Shown here: piece after piece, positions 35,682 through 43,072 of the stretch | Layout: every line of letters starts with the position of its first letter | How positions within the stretch are numbered: position 1 is the stretch's first letter | Assembly (NCBI GenBank): GCA_023400235.1 | Contig: JAEXFI010000014.1 | Location: 124,001-188,000 of the forward strand | From: Bacillota bacterium | GTDB lineage: Bacteria > Bacillota > Clostridia > Acetivibrionales > DSM-1351 | DNA: 64,000 bases | Reading direction: 5' to 3' | Position numbers and translations under genes: made by a program | The notes under the pieces: model-generated | What the model was told of the DNA's origin: nothing | The model's database searches: none | What the model saw: only the letters and a program-made list of their open reading frames with translations

Positions 35682-35783
35682 GGCCAGTGGGGCATACGGG
35701 GAGACTGGTCTCGCCCGTAAGGCACTTCGTGCCTTGAACGCACGTGAAAGGCACCTGTGTTTTCCGCAGAAAACACAAGTGCC
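35682..35783 (-). repeat. Three-way-junction element R3
   Basis: Diverged copy: outer stem GGCAC/GTGCC instead of GGCGC/GCGCC; second stem GTGTTTTC/GAAAACAC; third stem AAGGCAC-type instead of GCGTCT-type; fourth hairpin TACGGG/CCCGTA. All four helices are preserved by paired changes; the TGCG tetraloop is unchanged. Confidence 0.8.
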
Positions 35784-35787
35784 TAAT

Positions 35788-35910
35788 TGGTCGGAGTGAA
35801 AGGACTTGACGTCTGCTGCGCAGCCTGTCGCCTCGACTTTAGTCTCGGCACACTCGGCTAAAAATGCTTCGCATTTTCTTTACGCCTCGTGCCTTCTCAG
35901 GTTCAAGTCC
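35788..35910 (-). repeat. tRNA-linked module A3
   Basis: Starts with an exact 22-base copy of the tRNA-Pro 3' end (35788-35809) and ends with TCAAGTCC at 35903-35910. Interior matches A2 apart from a few bases. No R element separates it from the tRNA; only the tRNA terminator lies between. Confidence 0.8.
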
Positions 35911-35926
35911 TGATTTTTTTGTACAA

Positions 35927-35960
35927 AAAAATCCTTGACATAACTGTCAAGGATTTTGCC
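35927..35960 (-). terminator. Terminator of tRNA-Pro
   Basis: AAAATCCTTGACA / TGTCAAGGATTTT with a 4-base loop, followed by TTTT on the minus strand, a few bases after the tRNA CCA end. Confidence 0.88.
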
Positions 35961-35963
35961 TTT

Positions 35964-36039
35964 TGGTCGGAGTGAAAGGACTTGAACCTTCAGCATCTTG
36001 GTCCCAAACCAAGCGCGCTGCCAATTGCGCTACACCCCG
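35964..36039 (-). tRNA. tRNA-Pro (anticodon UGG)
   Basis: A complete 76-base cloverleaf. Acceptor CGGGGTG / CACTCCG, D arm GCGC / GCGC, anticodon arm CTTGG-TTTGGGA-CCAAG with anticodon TGG, T arm GAAGG-TTCAAGT-CCTTT, discriminator A and an encoded CCA. It reads CCN proline codons. The 3' 22 bases are repeated downstream in the array. Confidence 0.95.
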
Positions 36040-36268
36040 TAAAACATACGCTTGACTTTCTCAAGCGCAAAAGTATTGTACTATAGCCATGCCATATAAT
36101 CAATGTGAATTTCAGCCATATATTCGGGTTTAGCGCTGCGTTCCTTTCTCATTCTTTATTTTACGCCGGTTTTATATGTCGGACACAAATCGGAGAAACC
36201 CCGCTGCCCCTTTCTGCCTTACAACTTGCTCATTTTTTATATGTAATACAATTGAAATGTAATAAGAC

Positions 36269-36297
36269 TTGAACCGTCATACGACTTTTTCTATAAT
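36269..36297 (+). promoter_or_regulatory. Promoter of ttcA-like gene
   Basis: TTGAAC (36269-36274), 17-base spacer, TATAAT (36292-36297), giving a leader of about 120 bases. Nothing else is seen in the 36040-36420 gap. Confidence 0.7.
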
Positions 36298-36423
36298 AAG
36301 GAATAATTAAACAATTAATCATGATTATACAAAGTTTAATTTATCCTCATAAAAGTCAAGATCATAATCTGGTTTTAGACTTTTATCAAAAAACACTATG
36401 TAGCTTCAAAGCATAAAGGAGTG

Positions 36424-37140
36424 GTGCTTATACAACGTATTCTAGGGCAGGTCAGGAGAGCTATTCAAGACTACGCCATGATAGACGACGGTGACAAAAT
36501 TGCTATAGGCGTAAGCGGCGGAAAAGATAGTATGACACTACTTACTGCGATGAAACTGTTACAGGGCTTTTTCCCAAAGAAGTTTGAAATAGAGGCAATT
36601 ACCCTTACCATGGGTATTGGAAATGCCGATTACACTTCGGTTTCCCGGTATTGCCGCAATATAGGCGTCAATTACACCATTGAGGAAACTCAAATAGGTA
36701 AAATCATATTTGAGATAAGACAGGAAAAGAATCCCTGCTCAATGTGTGCAAATCTTCGCAGAGGTGCTCTGCACAATGTATCAAAAAAGCTTGGCTGCAA
36801 CAAGGTCGCACTGGGGCACCACAGGGATGATGCCATAGAAACCCTTTTGCTCAGCACTTTTTTTGAAGGCAATTTACATACATTTTCTCCTGTTACATAT
36901 CTGGATAAAAAAGATCTGTATCTTATCCGGCCTCTTATATATACAGAAGAAAAGCAAATAAAAGCCGCTGTAAAGTCAGAACAGTTTCCCATTGTAAAAA
37001 GCCCCTGCCATGTAGATGGCTATACCAAGCGTCAATATGTAAAGGAACTGATTTATCAGCTTCAGAAGGAAAACCGTTATATTAAGAGCAATCTGTTTGG
37101 CGCCATAAAACGTGCACAAATAGACGGCTGGCATGAATAG
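36424..37140 (+). CDS. TtcA-like tRNA thiolation ATPase
   Basis: A 238-residue member of the TtcA/TilS PP-loop ATPase family. The ATP-pyrophosphatase loop is SGGKDS (residues 31-36). A CxxC pair, Cys105 and Cys108 in NPCSMC, and the following LRRGALH match TtcA, which uses a 4Fe-4S cluster to make 2-thiocytidine at position 32 of some tRNAs. The second TtcA CxxC near the C-terminus is reduced to one cysteine (SPCHVDG). The start is uncertain: GTG 36421 or 36424, both very near AAAGGAG. It is the first gene after tRNA-Pro, on the opposite strand. Confidence 0.8.
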   Translation: MLIQRILGQVRRAIQDYAMIDDGDKIAIGVSGGKDSMTLLTAMKLLQGFFPKKFEIEAITLTMGIGNADYTSVSRYCRNIGVNYTIEETQIGKIIFEIRQEKNPCSMCANLRRGALHNVSKKLGCNKVALGHHRDDAIETLLLSTFFEGNLHTFSPVTYLDKKDLYLIRPLIYTEEKQIKAAVKSEQFPIVKSPCHVDGYTKRQYVKELIYQLQKENRYIKSNLFGAIKRAQIDGWHE

Positions 37141-37237
37141 GCTCTGGTTTTCAATACAGAAGCCTGTCTTTATTGATTTATTCCTGCAAGGGGAGAAATA
37201 GCTAAAGTTTAATAGTCATAAGGAAATGGAGATAAGG

Positions 37238-40090
37238 ATGATCAAGTACATAAGAAAAAGTCTGGCATTATTGCTAATGCTGGCGTTATTACTCGTTTCA
37301 CTAAGTACATATTCTTTCGCGGCACCTCTGGTAATAAACCAGACCGTGGAAAAACAAAATATAACCTCCGGGGTTGTGCTGGAGAAATATAACCGCTTTA
37401 CCACCAGCGGCTGGATAAGGACCAACGTACTCAGGGTGGATTTATCCAACGAAAATGTCAAGGTTGATGGGCTGGTTAACAAGAACTCTGTTTCCAGCAT
37501 AACCACTGTAAAGAACCTGGCAAAATCCGGCGGGGCGTTAGCTGCTGTAAACGCAAGCTTCTTTGACCCTTCCTCAGGCTCTCCCTACGGTCCTGTTGCC
37601 GCAAACGGAGAGTTTGCCATGGCATCTGCCGGGGACAATACAGATCACATAGCCACACTTGCCGTTGACAAGCTGAGTCGTGCCTTTTTTCAGTACTGGA
37701 AAACAGCTATAGAGCTTATAGCTCCCAACGGCACCAGGAAAAATGTGGCAGCCTACAATAACTATAACGGCTACTACAATTATAACATGTACATAGTTGA
37801 CTCCAAATGGGGCAGCAAGACACCGGGCGTCTCAAAGACATACCCCTCCTGGCTTGAAATGGTAGTAGAAGACGGGATAGTTAAAGGCTTCAGCGTAGAC
37901 AGTCCCGGGATTGACATCCCTAAAAACGGTTATGTGGTGCTTGCTACCATGGGTCATCAGAAATATCTTACGGATAACTTCAAAGTAGGAGACCCTGTGT
38001 CCTACGACATCCAGCTCAATGTTGACCAAAGTCAGCTTCAGATGGGACTTACCGGAGGAACCATGCTGGTTCAGGCCGGTAAGATTGCCTCCTTCACCCA
38101 TTCGGCTGCAGGTAGCTCCAGGCAGCCAAGAACTGCCGCAGGCACCACCGCCGACGGTAAGACACTATTAATAGTTACCGTGGACGGAAGAAAGGATTCC
38201 AGCGTCAGCATAGGCATGACACAGGCAGAGCTGGCAGAATACATGCTGGAGCTGGGCTGTGCCAACGCTTTGAATTTTGACGGCGGTGGTTCCACCACAA
38301 TGGTGGCAAGGCAGCAGGGAGACACAGCCGTATCCACCGTAAACACACCCTCCGATGGGTTTGAGAGAGGAGTTTCTGCTTCGCTGGGGGTATTCTCCAT
38401 AGCTCCGCAGGGCCCTGTCGATTCACTGTTGGTCAGTGCCTATGAGGATTACGCCTTCGTAAATACTCCCAGAGCCTTTACAGTAAAAGGTGTGGATAAA
38501 TACCTGAATCCCGTGGATATAAGCAGTGCCGATATAAAATGGTCTGTGGCGGGAGTCAAGGGCACCTTTGCCGACAACGTATTTACTCCAACTACAGCCG
38601 GAAATGCAGTAATAACCGCCAAAATTGGAGATACCGTAGTAGGCACCTGCCCCCTGACAGTATTAAGCGCTCCGGTAAAGCTGGATTTAAATGTATCTGC
38701 GCTGAACACCTCTCCTGGAGGCACCACTACCTTTGCAGTGAAAGGTTGGGATAAGAACGGCTTCAGCGCCAGCATTCATCCTGCAGGCATAAAATGGGGA
38801 GTACTTAACAATGTTGGAACCTTTGCATCAAATGTATTTACTGCAGGGAAATCGGGAACCGGCTATGTTTCGGCCTCCTTTGCAGGGGTTTCAGTATATT
38901 GCCCTGTTTCCATCAGTCAGCCCGGACTTAAAAAGGTAATTGAAGACTTTAACGGAAATACGGCTATGACGGTGGATGTTTCCGCCAAAACCGTAACCGG
39001 TAAATACACTTCAGCCACAAATGTCTATAAATCTGGTCCGTATTCCGGTAAACTCACCTATGATTTTACAAAAGGACTTGAATCAAACAGAGCCGCTTAC
39101 ATAAACCTTCCCGACGGTGGAAAAGCACTGGATAGTACCGCCACAAAGCTGGGAATGTGGGTATACAGCTCCTCTAAACGGCCTCTGTGGATTGGTGCAA
39201 TCGTTACCGACAAAAAAGGCAACCAGAATTACAAATATTTTACCAAGGATGTCAACTGGACAGGCTGGAAATACCTGGAGGTTTCACTTGAAGATATAAA
39301 CAGCCCCTCAAAGGTTACAAAAATCTATGCGGTTCAGACCTCCAAGCAGAAAACCTCAGGCACCTTGTATTTTGATAACCTTACCATGGTGTATTCAGGA
39401 TATCCTGAGGTACCTGCTTCAAAATCAGCTGTCACCACAGTTCCCAAGGATGAGGCCTATAAGGAGCGTACAGTTTCAGGCAATGACTCCTTAAGCTTTT
39501 CCGTCTTTGGACAGTCTGCAGCGCTTGACAAGAATAAGGATAAAACCCAGCTTGGTCTTTTAGCTTCGCTGGTGGGAAAAATAAATAAATACTTACAGCT
39601 ATCGGTAGTAGTGGGTAAATATGACAACCTGTGGCCTTCCCTCAAAGTACCTGCGCTGTCTACAACAGCCAGCTACAAATCAATAGATAAAAACGGCAGC
39701 AGGCTTATCCAGCTCAACACCTCCAAGGGAGGCTTGCGGGCTACTGACTACAATGAGTGGTTCTGGTTCAAAAACCAGCTCAGTACCTTTACGGGAAACA
39801 ATCTGTTTGTATTCCTGGCAGATGCTCCCTCAAGCTTTAATGATACAAAGGAAGGACAGGTTCTGGCAGATATGCTGTCGGAGTATAAGAAGCAGAATCC
39901 GGACAAGAATGTCTGGGTGTTTTACAAAGGCACCGCCAATGAAAGCCACATGGACAAGGGCGTCAAGTACATAACCACTGCGGGCTTTGATGCAGCTGGC
40001 TTCAGCACTCAGAATAAGGCCGCAGCAAAGTATGTCCTGGTAAAAGTTCAGGGAAAGACCGTTACATATCAGTTCAAGACACTTGACTAA
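37238..40090 (+). CDS. Exported phosphodiester glycosidase (NAGPA) with Ig-like domains
   Basis: About 950 residues. Start ATG 37238, six bases after GGAG; an ATG at 37226 gives a four-residue extension. Signal peptide: MIKYIRKSLALLLMLALLLV, cleaved after TYSFA. Residues 40-390 are the NAGPA (DUF2233) domain: VNASFFDPSSGSPYGP early and ALNFDGGGSTTMVARQ, with GVSASLGVF, at its end. Then come two Ig-like domains (about 400-560), a carbohydrate-binding-type beta-sandwich (about 570-730, ending YFDNLTMVYSG) and a C-terminal domain of about 220 residues I cannot name, rich in DKN. It probably trims phosphodiester-linked sugars of a wall polymer. Confidence 0.82.
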   Translation: MIKYIRKSLALLLMLALLLVSLSTYSFAAPLVINQTVEKQNITSGVVLEKYNRFTTSGWIRTNVLRVDLSNENVKVDGLVNKNSVSSITTVKNLAKSGGALAAVNASFFDPSSGSPYGPVAANGEFAMASAGDNTDHIATLAVDKLSRAFFQYWKTAIELIAPNGTRKNVAAYNNYNGYYNYNMYIVDSKWGSKTPGVSKTYPSWLEMVVEDGIVKGFSVDSPGIDIPKNGYVVLATMGHQKYLTDNFKVGDPVSYDIQLNVDQSQLQMGLTGGTMLVQAGKIASFTHSAAGSSRQPRTAAGTTADGKTLLIVTVDGRKDSSVSIGMTQAELAEYMLELGCANALNFDGGGSTTMVARQQGDTAVSTVNTPSDGFERGVSASLGVFSIAPQGPVDSLLVSAYEDYAFVNTPRAFTVKGVDKYLNPVDISSADIKWSVAGVKGTFADNVFTPTTAGNAVITAKIGDTVVGTCPLTVLSAPVKLDLNVSALNTSPGGTTTFAVKGWDKNGFSASIHPAGIKWGVLNNVGTFASNVFTAGKSGTGYVSASFAGVSVYCPVSISQPGLKKVIEDFNGNTAMTVDVSAKTVTGKYTSATNVYKSGPYSGKLTYDFTKGLESNRAAYINLPDGGKALDSTATKLGMWVYSSSKRPLWIGAIVTDKKGNQNYKYFTKDVNWTGWKYLEVSLEDINSPSKVTKIYAVQTSKQKTSGTLYFDNLTMVYSGYPEVPASKSAVTTVPKDEAYKERTVSGNDSLSFSVFGQSAALDKNKDKTQLGLLASLVGKINKYLQLSVVVGKYDNLWPSLKVPALSTTASYKSIDKNGSRLIQLNTSKGGLRATDYNEWFWFKNQLSTFTGNNLFVFLADAPSSFNDTKEGQVLADMLSEYKKQNPDKNVWVFYKGTANESHMDKGVKYITTAGFDAAGFSTQNKAAAKYVLVKVQGKTVTYQFKTLD

Positions 40091-40119
40091 AGAAAAGATA
40101 CTCTGATTAAATAAGAAAG

Positions 40120-40235
40120 AGGCTGTTATAAAACGTATAAATTTGCAGAGTTGAAGGGGAAAAGTGCGGTTTTGCATCCATTTTTGAGAAAATGGATGCA
40201 GAATGCGGGCCTTAGCGTTTGGCCCACAAGCAGTT
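40120..40235. other. Hairpin-rich intergenic sequence
   Basis: The region holds TGCATCCATTTT / AAAATGGATGCA (40174-40201) and GGGCC-loop-GGCCC (40207-40224), beyond the stop of the glycosidase gene. It may be an expanded terminator or the edge of a lost mobile element. No coding frame is convincing. Confidence 0.4.
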
Positions 40236-40239
40236 TTTT

Positions 40240-40290
40240 ATAGGGAGTGTTGTAAAATGGAATTACTTTCATTTTACAACACTCCCTATT
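40240..40290. terminator. Long bidirectional terminator-like palindrome
   Basis: ATAGGGAGTGTTGTAAAATG / CATTTTACAACACTCCCTAT: a perfect 20-bp stem with a 10-base loop and a T-rich tail on both strands. It lies between the convergent glycosidase and galU genes. The stem is longer than usual for a terminator. Confidence 0.75.
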
Positions 40291-40336
40291 TTATTGCTTA
40301 TACAAGTCGGCTGCCTTAGCTGACTTGCTCTATTTT

Positions 40337-41209
40337 CTACGGCAATCTTCCCACTCTATCCTTAAGAAAGCTTGTGAACTCAGTGCTAAGGTCTTCTCTC
40401 TTCAATGCAAATTCCACTGTGGCTTTTAAAAATCCAATCCTATCCCCCACGTCAAACCTGTCTCCTTCAAAATCATAGGCATACATGGCCTCACATTCCA
40501 TAAGCTTCTGAAGTGCATCTGTAAGCCATATCTCTCCGCCCTTGCCCGGTGTTGCCTTTTCAAGAAACTCAAATATTCTCGGAGAAATAATATATCTCCC
40601 CAGTATTGCAACATTTGACGGAGTCTGGTCGACCTCCGGCTTTTCAACCAGACCTTTTACCTTGTATACCTTTTCATCTATCTGGTTTCCAGCTATTATC
40701 CCGTACTTGGATACATCCGGCAGGGGTACCTTCTGGACTCCAAGAATAGTTGTCCTGTACTCATTATAAACATCCATCAGCTGCTTGATACACGGAGTTT
40801 TGGAATCAACTATATCATCTCCCAGCAATACTGCAAAAGGCTCGTCTCCAATAAAGGATTTGGCGCAGTATATGGCATGTCCCAGCCCCTTCGCTTCCTT
40901 TTGCCTGATATAATGTATATTTGCTATATTTGATATATCTTCTACACAGGTTAGCATCTCGTGTTTGCTCTTCCTTCGAAGTTCCTCTTCCAACTCGTAG
41001 GACTTGTCAAAATGATCCTCAATTGCCCTCTTGTTCCTGCCCGAAATAATCAGAATATCCTCAATACCTGCCGCTGCAGCTTCTTCAACTATGTATTGTA
41101 TTGTGGGCTTGTCCACGATTGGAATCATTTCCTTGGGTGTAGCTTTTGTTGCAGGTAAAAACCTTGTTCCGAGGCCTGCTGCAGGTATAATCGCTTTTCT
41201 TACCTTCAT
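40337..41209 (-). CDS. galU: UTP-glucose-1-phosphate uridylyltransferase
   Basis: A 290-residue enzyme that makes UDP-glucose. The N-terminal signature is KAIIPAAGLGTRFLPATKATPKEM. Other markers are VLLGDDIVD, GLVEKP and GRYIISPRIFE, followed by LTDALQKLM. Length is normal. UDP-glucose is the substrate of the UDP-glucose dehydrogenase in the polysaccharide operon and of wall glycan synthesis. Transcribed alone, with AGGAG before the ATG. Confidence 0.96.
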   Translation of the reverse strand: MKVRKAIIPAAGLGTRFLPATKATPKEMIPIVDKPTIQYIVEEAAAAGIEDILIISGRNKRAIEDHFDKSYELEEELRRKSKHEMLTCVEDISNIANIHYIRQKEAKGLGHAIYCAKSFIGDEPFAVLLGDDIVDSKTPCIKQLMDVYNEYRTTILGVQKVPLPDVSKYGIIAGNQIDEKVYKVKGLVEKPEVDQTPSNVAILGRYIISPRIFEFLEKATPGKGGEIWLTDALQKLMECEAMYAYDFEGDRFDVGDRIGFLKATVEFALKREDLSTEFTSFLKDRVGRLP

Positions 41210-41389
41210 AACTCCTCCAAAATACTTTATTTTCTGTGCTTACCTATTTCCAATTTTAGCACATATACTACCCTTCAAACAACCTTCTGTCCATTATTAC
41301 CCTTTAAAATTTTAATATTATGTATTCTATTACATCATCTTCTATTTATTCCACTTTAAAACAAATTTATGCCTGTGTTCAGAAATTAC

Positions 41390-41419
41390 TTGACGCTCCT
41401 TCTCCTGCAATGATATAAT
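41390..41419 (+). promoter_or_regulatory. Promoter of ribU
   Basis: TTGACG (41390-41395), 18-base spacer, TATAAT (41414-41419), about 70 bases before the FMN aptamer. Confidence 0.75.
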
Positions 41420-41487
41420 TCTATAAAACATATGGGAATAATTTAATTAGTTCTCATAATATTATTAACTATAATTTAATATTGCGT

Positions 41488-41607
41488 ATCTTCAGGGCAG
41501 GGTGAAAATCCCTACCGGCGGTAATATGCAGGAAATGCATTAGCCCGCGAGCGAAAGCAGACATGGTGAGATTCCGTGGCCGACAGTACAGTCTGGATGG
41601 AAGAAGA
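41488..41607 (+). promoter_or_regulatory. FMN riboswitch (RFN element)
   Basis: The conserved blocks are in order: AGGGCAGGGTGAAAATCCC, ACCGGCGGTAAT, AGCCCGCGAGCG, GATTCCGTGGCCGACAGT and a closing GTCTGGATGGAAGAAGA. These are the FMN-binding core of the RFN element. It controls the riboflavin transporter gene that follows. Confidence 0.95.
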
Positions 41608-41633
41608 ATTGGCGTTTTTATATGCTGTTACCG

Positions 41634-41680
41634 AGCTCTGTTGATGTATAATCACAGAGCTTATTTATTTCTTTTTATCA
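41634..41680 (+). terminator. Riboswitch expression-platform terminator
   Basis: AGCTCTGT / ACAGAGCT hairpin (41634-41661) followed by a T-rich run, between the FMN aptamer and ribU. It would form when FMN is bound and stop transcription. Confidence 0.78.
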
Positions 41681-41726
41681 GTCATCTGAAAGAACGCATA
41701 CACAAAGCCTGGGGAGGTATTTTTGT

Positions 41727-42275
41727 ATGGCAAGCAATAAAATAAGACAAATAACAATAATGGGGATATTAATAGCAATATCAATTATTCTTGTAGTATC
41801 TCCATTGAGATTCCCGTTTCCTACCGCACCGTTTCTGGTATATGAACCGGGTGATGTTCCAATCCTTGTAGGCGGCTTTGTATTCGGCCCCGTGGCAGGA
41901 GTTCTGTTGACTGTGATCACGTCAATAGTACAGTCCATAACCGTAGCCAAGGATGGTGTTTTTGGCTGTATAATGCATATCTTTGCCACTTCTGCTCTTG
42001 TGGGGATATCCTCTATCATCTACTACAGGAAAAAAACCTTTACACGGGCCATTGTGGGTGTTGTAATGGGAAGTCTTGCCATGACTGCGGTGATGGTTGT
42101 TTTAAACCTGGCCCTTGATCCGATTTTTTATGGAATGACTCTGGAAGCGGTTGTAAAGCTTGTTTTTCCAGCAATTTTACCCTTCAATCTTATGAAATCA
42201 GGTATAAATTCCATAGTATTTCTGCTGATTTTCAGGTCTGCCGGAAGAGTTCTGCTCCGAATAGCCCAAAAATAG
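41727..42275 (+). CDS. ribU: Riboflavin ECF-transporter S component
   Basis: A 182-residue membrane protein with about six helices. The segment PLRFPFPTAPFLVYEPGDVPILVGGFVFGP is typical of RibU, the substrate-capture subunit of the energy-coupling-factor riboflavin transporter. The shared ATPases and T subunit must be encoded elsewhere. The FMN riboswitch directly upstream confirms the substrate and provides feedback control. The ATG lies about 10 bases after GGGGAGG. Confidence 0.93.
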   Translation: MASNKIRQITIMGILIAISIILVVSPLRFPFPTAPFLVYEPGDVPILVGGFVFGPVAGVLLTVITSIVQSITVAKDGVFGCIMHIFATSALVGISSIIYYRKKTFTRAIVGVVMGSLAMTAVMVVLNLALDPIFYGMTLEAVVKLVFPAILPFNLMKSGINSIVFLLIFRSAGRVLLRIAQK

Positions 42276-42504
42276 GGAAATTTTAATAAAATACTTGTAA
42301 TTTATTTCTGTAATGCATAATATTGTGATAGTTGCTTATCAAAAAACTAAATTATATATTTACATTGAATTCATTAGCACGTATTATAATATATAATATC
42401 AATTGTTTTAGCTGACAGGTCTTTAAGCGGCCTAGTCACGTGGGCATTCTTGGCCAGGTTATCAGGTAATATGCTATAGTTAATAATTGCGGGGTGATTT
42501 ATTT

Positions 42505-42810
42505 ATGGAATTTTGTAACAAATGTGGTTCTTTAAAGATTAACGGCAGCTGTACAAACAAAAAGTGCGATCAGCATGTTAAATCCATGGTTGAATTAGCA
42601 ACCACTCAGCAGATCGAATATATTAAAGAACTGGCAGAACAGTTGGGAGAAGATATCAGCGAAGTGAATTTTGAAGTTATGAGCAAGTCAGAAGCTGTAG
42701 ATCTTATTGACGAGTACCTTGAAAGACTTGATGACAGTGAGAAAAAACTTGCCGTCGGAGTTGAACGGCTTGACGACGACGACGATTCGGATAATGAGGA
42801 AGATTTATAG
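42505..42810 (+). CDS. Small zinc-ribbon-like acidic protein
   Basis: A 101-residue protein from ATG 42505, with GGGGTGA upstream. The N-terminus MEFCNKCGSLKINGSC...KKCD has four spaced cysteines, a short zinc ribbon. The middle QQIEYIKELAEQLGEDISE forms a helix pair, and the tail is very acidic (DDDDDSDNEEDL). I do not recognise a named family. A nucleic-acid or protein adaptor role would fit. A strong terminator follows. Confidence 0.7.
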   Translation: MEFCNKCGSLKINGSCTNKKCDQHVKSMVELATTQQIEYIKELAEQLGEDISEVNFEVMSKSEAVDLIDEYLERLDDSEKKLAVGVERLDDDDDSDNEEDL

Positions 42811-42832
42811 AATAATACTGTTAAAGATAAAT

Positions 42833-42862
42833 AAAAGGCGAGGATTAAATCCTCGCCTTTTA
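42833..42862. terminator. Bidirectional terminator
   Basis: AAAAGGCGAGGA / TCCTCGCCTTTT with a 5-base loop, between the zinc-ribbon gene (plus) and the GH3 gene (minus). Confidence 0.9.
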
Positions 42863-42863
42863 T

Positions 42864-43072
42864 TGTTGATAACTTTTGGATAACTGTCCCCAGACCGGTG
42901 TGGATATGTGAAATACCCCGGCATAAGCGATGGTATTATCCTCTGAAATGGCCATGAAATAAGGAGTTTCTCTTACTGTTACCCTGTCCTTGATTTGCAG
43001 AGAACAGTTTGTGGATAATGTGCATAAGTCTGTGAATAACCTGAAAATGCATGCTTCAGCCCCTGTGGAAAA
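42864..43072 (-). promoter_or_regulatory. Cluster of DnaA-box-like 9-mers
   Basis: Seven 9-mers match TTATCCACA (minus strand) exactly or with one or two differences. TTATCAACA is at 42872-42864, TTATCCAAA at 42883-42875, ATATCCACA at 42907-42899, exact TTATCCACA at 43018-43010, TTATGCACA at 43027-43019, TTATTCACA at 43039-43031 and TTTTCCACA at 43072-43064. All share one orientation. No replication gene is nearby, so a titration or regulatory cluster is more likely than the chromosomal origin. Confidence 0.5.

Noticed and set aside
35148..35920. The possibility that the direct repeats are a CRISPR array.
   Set aside because: Units are 176-360 bases, contain long inverted repeats and are nearly identical throughout; there are no short unique spacers and no cas genes.
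42864..43072. The chromosomal replication origin.
   Set aside because: DnaA-like boxes are present, but dnaA, dnaN, recF or gyrB are not nearby and no clear AT-rich unwinding element stands beside the boxes.
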